Shown: piece by piece, positions 6,411-11,726 of the stretch
Position numbering within the stretch: position 1 is the stretch's first letter
Layout: each line of letters begins with the position of its first letter
Assembly (NCBI GenBank): GCA_005773145.1
Contig: SXHS01000016.1
Span: 1 to 11,726, forward strand
Length of the DNA stretch: 11,726 bases
Direction of reading: 5' to 3'
Source: Planctomycetaceae bacterium
Lineage (GTDB): Bacteria > Planctomycetota > Planctomycetia > Pirellulales > Pirellulaceae
Made by a program: the position numbers and the translations under genes
The notes under the pieces: generated by a model
What the model was told of the DNA's origin: nothing
Seen by the model: the letters and a program-made list of their open reading frames with translations, nothing else
Databases searched by the model: none

Positions 6411-6450
6411 GGCCAAAGGGTGTGGGGGCGACTCTTTCGCACCTTTGGCC
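6411..6450. terminator. 11-bp inverted repeat between kinase and glycosyltransferase genes
   Basis: GGCCAAAGGGTG at 6411-6422 pairs with CACCTTTGGCC at 6440-6450, with one bulged G, around a 17-nt loop. It begins 50 bp after the kinase stop and ends 56 bp before the glycosyltransferase start. It lacks a following T-run, so it would be an atypical terminator. An attenuator-like leader hairpin, an mRNA-stability hairpin or a dimeric-protein operator are alternatives. Confidence 0.45.
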
Positions 6451-6506
6451 TAAGATAGCGACGATTGAGCCGCGTTATGCCATCGGCAGCGTCAAGGTAA
6501 CTCGCA

Positions 6507-7625
6507 TTGAACATTGTCCACCTGCTCGCCTCGCCATTCTTAGGGGGTCCGGAGCACCAAGTGCTGGGACTGTGCCAGAGCCTCCCAACAAGCGATCGGT
6601 CGAAATTGTTGTCGTTTGGCGAAGGGGGGCGAGCCCGCCCGCTTCTGGAGCGCGCGCGTGAACTCGGATTTGACGCCGTGGAGCTGCGGGAGAATTGGCC
6701 CCACCTGCGACGCGCAGCGCATGAGGTTGCCGAACACCTGCGAGCTTTCCGCGCCGATGTGCTCTGTACGAGCGGCTACAAGCCCGATGTTGTGGGATGG
6801 TGGGCCAGTCGTCTGACTGGCGTACCCGCAGTCGCTATCGCTCACGGCTGGACGGGAGCCACATGGAAGGTGCGGCTGAACGAGCGGCTGGATCGTTGGG
6901 CCATGCGGCGTATGGCAGCCGTAGTGAGCGTATCGCACGCGCAGGCGGTTAAAGTCGCACGAGCGGGCGTGCCTGCTGATCGAAATGTGACCATTCATAA
7001 TAGTGTCGATCCCCATCGACTCGCCGCACGGAACCACGAGGCGCGTGAGACGCTCTTGCGATTCTTTCCGAAGGCCCCCGACACGATTGTCCTGGCTGGT
7101 GGCCGCCTTAGCCCCGAGAAGGGGTTTGATATTCTGATCGACGCAACCGCTCGCGTGGCACCACAGCATCCGCGGGTCGGATTCTTGGTATTCGGCGACG
7201 GCCCACTTCGCACCGCTCTGCAATCACGGATCGAGGGGCACCACCTGCAGGACCAATTTGTCTTGGGGGGCTTCCAGTCGAAACTGGATCAGCTGCTGGC
7301 CTCGGCTGACATGCTTGTCCTTTCCTCACACACGGAGGGATTGCCGGTCGTGGTCTTAGAAGCCATGGCCGCGGGTCTGCCGATTGTCGCAACCCGTGTG
7401 GGGGGCATTCCGGAGGTCATCGAGGACGACGTTCACGGGCGGCTGGTGAATCCCGGTGACGCCGTTGATCTGGCAGCCGGCTTGCAAAAAATGCTCAGCT
7501 CGCCGGAGGCAAGTCAGCGTCTGGGATGCGCCGCCCGCACTCGGGCCCAGGGCCATTTCACCTTTGCCCAGCAGAGCCGGAAATATCGGGATCTCTTTAC
7601 CCGCGTAACCGGCAAGGCAGAGTAG
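6507..7625 (+). CDS. Glycosyltransferase family 4 (GT-B fold, retaining)
   Basis: A 372-residue enzyme that would move a sugar from a nucleotide-sugar donor onto a lipid carrier or growing glycan at the cytoplasmic face of the membrane. The N-terminal acceptor domain opens with the usual beta strand and G13-G14-P-E motif. The donor domain has GGRLSPEKG at 198-206, FGDGP a little further on, and the EX7E pair E277/E285 within TEGLPVVVLEA, followed by a VGGIPE motif. Length is normal and there is no membrane helix. The start is TTG at 6507. An in-frame TAA at 6498-6500 rules out anything further upstream, and AAGG lies about 9 nt before the TTG. The next in-frame starts would remove the GGPE region. 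Such enzymes build exopolysaccharide, O-antigen or glycolipids. No other glycan genes are in the window, so the product is unknown. Confidence 0.92.
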   Translation: MNIVHLLASPFLGGPEHQVLGLCQSLPTSDRSKLLSFGEGGRARPLLERARELGFDAVELRENWPHLRRAAHEVAEHLRAFRADVLCTSGYKPDVVGWWASRLTGVPAVAIAHGWTGATWKVRLNERLDRWAMRRMAAVVSVSHAQAVKVARAGVPADRNVTIHNSVDPHRLAARNHEARETLLRFFPKAPDTIVLAGGRLSPEKGFDILIDATARVAPQHPRVGFLVFGDGPLRTALQSRIEGHHLQDQFVLGGFQSKLDQLLASADMLVLSSHTEGLPVVVLEAMAAGLPIVATRVGGIPEVIEDDVHGRLVNPGDAVDLAAGLQKMLSSPEASQRLGCAARTRAQGHFTFAQQSRKYRDLFTRVTGKAE

Positions 7626-7702
7626 TCGTCCGGATCGCGCAAACTATTACTGTGATGCGGCTTGCGGTGCGGGGAGCTGGCTGATTCCGCAGCGTTTCGG
7701 CA

Positions 7703-7732
7703 TTGCCATCAGATCCTGGAGTCGGGTATCCT
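7703..7732 (+). promoter_or_regulatory. Candidate sigma70-like promoter of the exporter gene
   Basis: TTGCCA at 7703-7708 (5 of 6 to TTGACA) and TATCCT at 7727-7732 (4 of 6 to TATAAT) are 18 bp apart and about 40 bp before the exporter ATG. A 9-bp direct repeat ATCCTGGAG (7713-7721 and 7729-7737) overlaps the spacer and the -10 box and could be an operator. Planctomycete promoter consensus is poorly defined, so this is only a candidate. Confidence 0.3.
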
Positions 7733-7771
7733 GGAGGTTTATCCCGACACGACCCCAACTAGCCACCGAAC

Positions 7772-10700
7772 ATGACAACGAACACGACTACGTTCTTCTC
7801 ACGCCGCGCCCTGTTGATTCTGGTGGTCATCTTCTTTTTCATTCCCTTTGCCCTGCGTGGCGCGCGTCTGGCCGTTCAGGGGATGAAGAACGACGTCAAG
7901 GACTGGCTGCCCAAGGATTTTCCAGAGACGGCGGAACTCGATTGGTTTCGACAGCACTTCCTCGGCGAACAGTTTGTGGTGGTCAGTTGGGAGGGCTGTC
8001 ACGGCGACGAGGCCGACGACCGCTACAAGCTGTTTATGGCCAAGTTGATGCCCGAACAGCCCCCCCGGGTGCCCGCCGATCCACGTGCGCCAGCCGATGA
8101 GGAGGTGGCGACCGCCACCTTGGAGCCAACCGCCGATGGCGCTCGGGCCGCCGTGATCAACCTGGACCGCAAGGATTTTATTGGCGACCGCTTGGGGCTT
8201 TATACAACCGCGCGCGACTACTTGGACTGGGGAGGACGCCAGGAAAAATGGCTCAAAGGCAATGATGGGACGCGGACCCACTGGTACTACCTGACGCCTG
8301 AGGGCAAACTGTTTCGCTGGACGGGCGTGGATTCCCCCTTGGCCGCGCTCTGGCATGGCGTGGCCCAGCGGTTTGGCCAAGAATTGACGGGCGAGTTGAT
8401 CAAGACCTTCGACCCCGTTGAGGGGGGCTGGTTCTACGAAAATCCTCGTCGCCTACGCGCTCAGTTATTCAAGAGCGTCACGTCCGGGCCGATGGTCCTG
8501 GCCAACCTAACCCGTGAACACACTGGGGTTTTGCGAGATGACGGCCACGAGGCGATGCGCCGCCTATCGGGCATCATGTATGGCCCAGACGAGCGTCAGA
8601 CCTGCATGATTCTGACTCTGTCGGATGCGGCCAAGCGTGACCTGCATCAGGTCGTCGGTCGTGGCATGCTGGGGCGACCCTTGGGCCGACTGTACGAGAT
8701 TGGTGGCGAGATCAACATCCGCTCCGAGATGTTGCGGCTGGGTGGTCCCCCCGTCGACAATGTGGCCATCGACGAAGAGGGGACGATCACTCTCGTACGG
8801 CTCGTGGGCTACAGCGCCATACTGGGCCTGGTACTCAGCATGATCTGCTTCCGCAGCATTCTGGCCACGATCATGGTCTTGTTTGTCGGCGCTCTCAGCG
8901 CGATCTTGAGCCTGGCCAGTGTGTATTGGCTGGGGAGCTCGGTCGATGCGATCTTGATGTCCATGCCGTCACTCGTGTATGTGCTGGGTCTGTCGGGGGC
9001 TGCGCATATCATGAACTATTACTACTCGGCCGTCGATGATATTGGCCATGCCGGAGCTCCAGAACGGGCCATCGCACATTCGTGGACGCCGGCCTTATTG
9101 TGCAATATCACCACGGCCATCGGCTTGGGGTCGTTGTACACGAGTGAGTTAATCCCGATTCGCAAGTTTGGTCTCTTCTCTGCGCTCGGAGTGATGGCCA
9201 CGCTGATCATTCTCTTCACCTACTTGCCCGCGTCGCTGCAGCTCTGGCCGCAGTCTCGACGTGCTAAGTCCTCACCGCGCACGGATGTCTCATGGATGGA
9301 CCGGGTGATGGGGCAGTTTTGGGAATGGCTCGGTGGTTTCTGCATCAAACATCACTGGGGCGTGGCGATCGGCTGCATGCTGGTGATTGGCGGCTTCGGC
9401 TACGGCGTCACGCGGGTGCAGACATCGGTGAACATGTTGAAGATGTTTCATAGTGAAGCCAAAATCATTCAGGACTACACCTGGCTAGAGACGCATTTGG
9501 GCCGGTTGATGCCGATGGAGGTGGTACTCAAGGTGCCCCCGCACATGCATCGGGATGAGCCGGTTTCCGCAGCGAACACGGCGCCGAAATCCGATGTCGC
9601 TCCGGATTATTACGGTCTTTCCTTCCTCGAACGCATGGAGATGGTGGACCGAGTTCAAAAGGTGGTCGAGTCGGAGTTCGGTCCGTATGGGCTGGACGTG
9701 ATGGGACGCACGATGAGTGCTGCCACCTTCGCGCCCGAGATGCCGGCCAAAAAGGGTGGTACTCCGGAGTATACACACCGCATGGGTTTCAGCAGTGGGT
9801 TGTTGGCCCATCGTGACGACTTTCTAAATTCGGACTACCTGCGCGTCGACGAGGCCGATGGTAGTGAATTGTGGCGGATCAGTCTCCGCATTGCTGCCAC
9901 AAAAGGGGTGGATTATGGAGGCTTCGTCAACGAGTTGAAGACGGCTATCGAGCCCGTGATGGCCGCCTACCAGAAACGCGCTGCCATCTTGCGACAAGTG
10001 GTGGAATCTCGCGAGGGTAAGCAACCCGCAGGCGCGCGCATCCTGCTCTTGGGGCTGCCGCAAGAAGCCTTGAGGGATCCGATCGAACTGGCCGCCGCAG
10101 CAGCGGAACTAAAGGCCGCGGAACATCGGGTCGCTACTGAATCGGCGGCTGGTGATGAGGGGGACCCAGAGGCCGATTCCAAGGATACCCTGGCGATGCC
10201 TCTGCATGCACCCGACTCGCCGGCGCCCGAGGAGACCGTGATGACCACGCGGGAGGCCGTCGCCTCGGTGAACCAGACCAAGATCTTCGGTCGCACGCTC
10301 TATGATTTGCTGCTCACCGCCCGCATGAGAGTAAAGGCCCATGGGCCCAGTCAGGCGCCCCCCGCAGGGGATTGGGCCAAGTATTTGAAAAAGTTCGATT
10401 GCGTGGTCATCGTGTCCGATTCGGCCTGTGATCCGCAGCTGGCGCAGGCGCACGCACCCCTATTTGTGGACGTTCGCGATCATGTGATCCAACCCGAGCA
10501 AGTTCAGCCGGGTGCGTTTCGTCCGGTCGTGGCGGCAGCAGCAGGCACACAGCCTGCGGCCGCTGTTTACACGGGTTTGGTGCCGATTGTTTACAAGGCT
10601 CAACGTACGTTGCTGGTGAGCCTGATTGAAAGCACTTTTTGGTCGTTCCTGACCATCACGCCCTTGATGATTCTCATCTCGCGCAATATTGCGGGGGGCT

Positions 10701-11272
10701 TGCTCTCGATGTTGCCCAATGTCCTACCTGTCTTGATGGTGTTTGGCGGTATGGGGTGGTTCAACATTGATGTGGATGTCGGCTCGATGATGACGGCGAG
10801 CATCGCGCTCGGTGTGGCGGTCGATGATACGATCCACTATCTGACGTGGTTTCGCCACGAGTTGGACCGGCTCAAGTGCCGCAAGGCGGCCATCTTGGCG
10901 ACTTATCGCCATTGTGCGACCCCCACGTTTCAAGCCGCTATCATCAGCGGCCTGGGACTTTCGGTTTTTGCTCTGAGTACATTCACGCCGACTCAGCGTT
11001 TTGGCTGCTTGATGCTCGTCATCCTTTGGTTGGGCATGGTGGCGGAGCTTGTCTTCTTCCCCGCCCTGCTGGCTGGTCCACTCGGCGCGGTGTTTCGTCC
11101 GCGCGGGGGGCATGACAAGGATCAGCCAGAAGCGGGAGCCCCGATTGGCGACGAGTCCTTGCCGACGAGCCAGCCGGACGGAGGCCCGGCCATCAGCGGC
11201 TCGGCCGTTCCGCAACCGGCTTCCTTCCGGATTGTGGGGCATGCGCCGCAGCGTCCGCGTCACGCCCCCTGA
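7772..11272 (+). CDS. MMPL/RND superfamily exporter, 12 TM, very large loops
   Basis: A 1166-residue inner-membrane protein with the duplicated 1+5 helix layout of the RND superfamily (MMPL/COG1033 type predicted exporters). These use the proton gradient to move lipids or other hydrophobic compounds. The segments are TM1 at about 13-28; TM2-TM6 between 344 and 490; TM7 at about 530-547; and TM8-TM12 between 947 and 1100. The two periplasmic loops are about 310 and 400 residues. The second contains an Ala-rich helical patch near 771-785 and an acidic, Pro-rich linker to about 815. The C-terminal half has the family motif G1014-VAV-D1018-D1019-TIH, the likely proton-relay site. The matching place in the N-terminal half reads LGLSGAAHIMN (405-415) and lacks the acidic pair. 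The tail after 1105 is Pro/Ala-rich and probably disordered. The ATG at 7772 is the first possible start, because an in-frame TAG lies at 7760-7762, but it has a poor ribosome-binding site. No membrane-fusion or outer-membrane partner is nearby, so the cargo is unknown. Confidence 0.9.
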   Translation: MTTNTTTFFSRRALLILVVIFFFIPFALRGARLAVQGMKNDVKDWLPKDFPETAELDWFRQHFLGEQFVVVSWEGCHGDEADDRYKLFMAKLMPEQPPRVPADPRAPADEEVATATLEPTADGARAAVINLDRKDFIGDRLGLYTTARDYLDWGGRQEKWLKGNDGTRTHWYYLTPEGKLFRWTGVDSPLAALWHGVAQRFGQELTGELIKTFDPVEGGWFYENPRRLRAQLFKSVTSGPMVLANLTREHTGVLRDDGHEAMRRLSGIMYGPDERQTCMILTLSDAAKRDLHQVVGRGMLGRPLGRLYEIGGEINIRSEMLRLGGPPVDNVAIDEEGTITLVRLVGYSAILGLVLSMICFRSILATIMVLFVGALSAILSLASVYWLGSSVDAILMSMPSLVYVLGLSGAAHIMNYYYSAVDDIGHAGAPERAIAHSWTPALLCNITTAIGLGSLYTSELIPIRKFGLFSALGVMATLIILFTYLPASLQLWPQSRRAKSSPRTDVSWMDRVMGQFWEWLGGFCIKHHWGVAIGCMLVIGGFGYGVTRVQTSVNMLKMFHSEAKIIQDYTWLETHLGRLMPMEVVLKVPPHMHRDEPVSAANTAPKSDVAPDYYGLSFLERMEMVDRVQKVVESEFGPYGLDVMGRTMSAATFAPEMPAKKGGTPEYTHRMGFSSGLLAHRDDFLNSDYLRVDEADGSELWRISLRIAATKGVDYGGFVNELKTAIEPVMAAYQKRAAILRQVVESREGKQPAGARILLLGLPQEALRDPIELAAAAAELKAAEHRVATESAAGDEGDPEADSKDTLAMPLHAPDSPAPEETVMTTREAVASVNQTKIFGRTLYDLLLTARMRVKAHGPSQAPPAGDWAKYLKKFDCVVIVSDSACDPQLAQAHAPLFVDVRDHVIQPEQVQPGAFRPVVAAAAGTQPAAAVYTGLVPIVYKAQRTLLVSLIESTFWSFLTITPLMILISRNIAGGLLSMLPNVLPVLMVFGGMGWFNIDVDVGSMMTASIALGVAVDDTIHYLTWFRHELDRLKCRKAAILATYRHCATPTFQAAIISGLGLSVFALSTFTPTQRFGCLMLVILWLGMVAELVFFPALLAGPLGAVFRPRGGHDKDQPEAGAPIGDESLPTSQPDGGPAISGSAVPQPASFRIVGHAPQRPRHAP

Positions 11273-11295
11273 TCAGGTGCCCCCCGATCAGGTGC
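11271..11295. repeat. 10-bp direct repeat after the exporter gene
   Basis: GATCAGGTGC occurs at 11271-11280 and 11286-11295, a 15-bp period. The first copy begins within the exporter stop codon. It looks like a small in-place duplication and could be the remnant of a longer coding tail, since 15 bp is a whole number of codons. Confidence 0.6.
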
Positions 11296-11318
11296 TGGCT
11301 GCGATGATGGGCGGTGAT

Positions 11319-11343
11319 GATGATTAGCCTGGATGATTAGCCT
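11319..11343. repeat. 12-bp direct repeat between convergent genes
   Basis: GATGATTAGCCT occurs at 11319-11330 and 11332-11343, separated by one base. The second copy runs into the stop codon of the PEP-CTERM gene on the minus strand. No inverted repeat or terminator hairpin is apparent in the 69-bp gap between the two convergent genes. Confidence 0.7.
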
Positions 11344-11726
11344 AGACGTTCAATTGCCCCAAACATCGGCCGCGGCGGTAGCGGGCGGCCAGGAGCCCCA
11401 AGGACAGCAGGGCGAGGGAACTCGGCTCGGGAACGACAATGCCGTTGTAAAGTCGCAAGAAGGCGATGCGCCCGTCTGCATATTCTTGATTCGGTCCGAA
11501 GTGGTTGTCGACAAATAAATGCAACAGTCGTCCCGGATTGTTGGCGTTGTCGAGATTGAGCTGGTCCGTATCCGAGGTCAATTCCAAGACGCCATCGAGA
11601 TAGGCTTTTACTTCTCGAGTCCCGCCGACGTCAAAATTAGTGAGGAGAACATGATGAAATCCCGGCGTGTCAAATGGCGTCGACCCTGAAACGACCGGAT
11701 AAACCTGCAGAACATTGTTGGGTGCC
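11342..11726 (-). CDS. PEP-CTERM sorted surface protein, LamG-like C-terminal part (5' end outside window)
   Basis: The frame is open from the right edge to a TAG at 11342-11344, so only the last 127 or so residues are present. The end carries a PEP-CTERM sorting signal: VPEPSS, then a short hydrophobic helix (LALLSLGLLAA), then the basic cluster RYRRGR. In species that have an exosortase this signal directs cleavage and surface attachment. Seven more residues (CLGQLNV) follow the basic cluster, where such proteins usually stop within a few residues. The visible domain before it includes FHHVLLTNFDVGG and VKAYLDGVLE, the pattern of a concanavalin/LamG-like jelly-roll lectin domain, common in planctomycete surface proteins. 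The apparent internal start at 11587 is a TTG in the middle of that domain and is not the true start. No exosortase gene is in the window. Confidence 0.85.
   Translation of the reverse strand, partial: APNNVLQVYPVVSGSTPFDTPGFHHVLLTNFDVGGTREVKAYLDGVLELTSDTDQLNLDNANNPGRLLHLFVDNHFGPNQEYADGRIAFLRLYNGIVVPEPSSLALLSLGLLAARYRRGRCLGQLNV

Noticed and set aside
5810..6661. 283-codon frame overlapping the kinase end and glycosyltransferase start
   Set aside because: Rich in Arg, Ser and Pro, covers the catalytic kinase region in another frame, and shows no motif.
6361..7771. Both gaps around the glycosyltransferase are exactly 146 bp
   Set aside because: The two gap sequences share no visible similarity, so the equal length looks like chance.

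Overview
The window reads as ordinary chromosomal DNA from a planctomycete, most like the Pirellulales. This placement is inferred from gene content and was not computed. The signs are a Tat-type Gfo/Idh/MocA oxidoreductase, a DoxX protein with a large soluble insert, a bacterial Ser/Thr kinase, a very large MMPL/RND exporter, a PEP-CTERM surface protein, and G+C-rich genes that sometimes start with TTG or CTG. Verrucomicrobia and Lentisphaerae share several of these traits. I see no phage, transposase, plasmid, CRISPR, tRNA or rRNA genes.

Left block, minus strand (about 154-3817): three genes run leftwards. They are a DoxX-like membrane protein, a Tat-exported Gfo/Idh/MocA oxidoreductase 10 bp behind it, and, after a 129-bp gap, a xylose-isomerase-like TIM-barrel epimerase. 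Together they look like a small sugar or polyol oxidation and isomerisation unit: the dehydrogenase-like protein and membrane protein act at or outside the membrane, and the TIM-barrel enzyme in the cytoplasm. The substrate cannot be read from the sequence. The 129-bp gap is partly filled by a degenerate array of 7-bp repeats.

Divergent region (3818-4030): it holds two perfect 16-bp tandem repeats, a small G+C hairpin and an 11-bp direct repeat. A D-2-hydroxyacid dehydrogenase starts from it on the plus strand (4031-4996). Its last codons and stop lie inside a second array of the same 7-bp repeat family.

Right block, plus strand (5185-11272): a cytoplasmic Ser/Thr kinase, a GT4 glycosyltransferase (TTG start) and a 1166-residue 12-TM MMPL/RND exporter follow in the same direction with 146-bp gaps. 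An 11-bp inverted repeat lies in the first gap and a sigma70-like promoter in the second. These genes may be separate transcription units. After a short stretch of direct repeats, a PEP-CTERM surface protein converges on them and runs off the right edge.

No convincing undescribed multi-gene system is visible. The items most worth checking are the shared heptanucleotide repeat arrays, the apparent CTG start of the DoxX gene, the repeats and possible alternative hairpins in the divergent region, the inverted repeat before the glycosyltransferase, and the unusual residues in the kinase and exporter.
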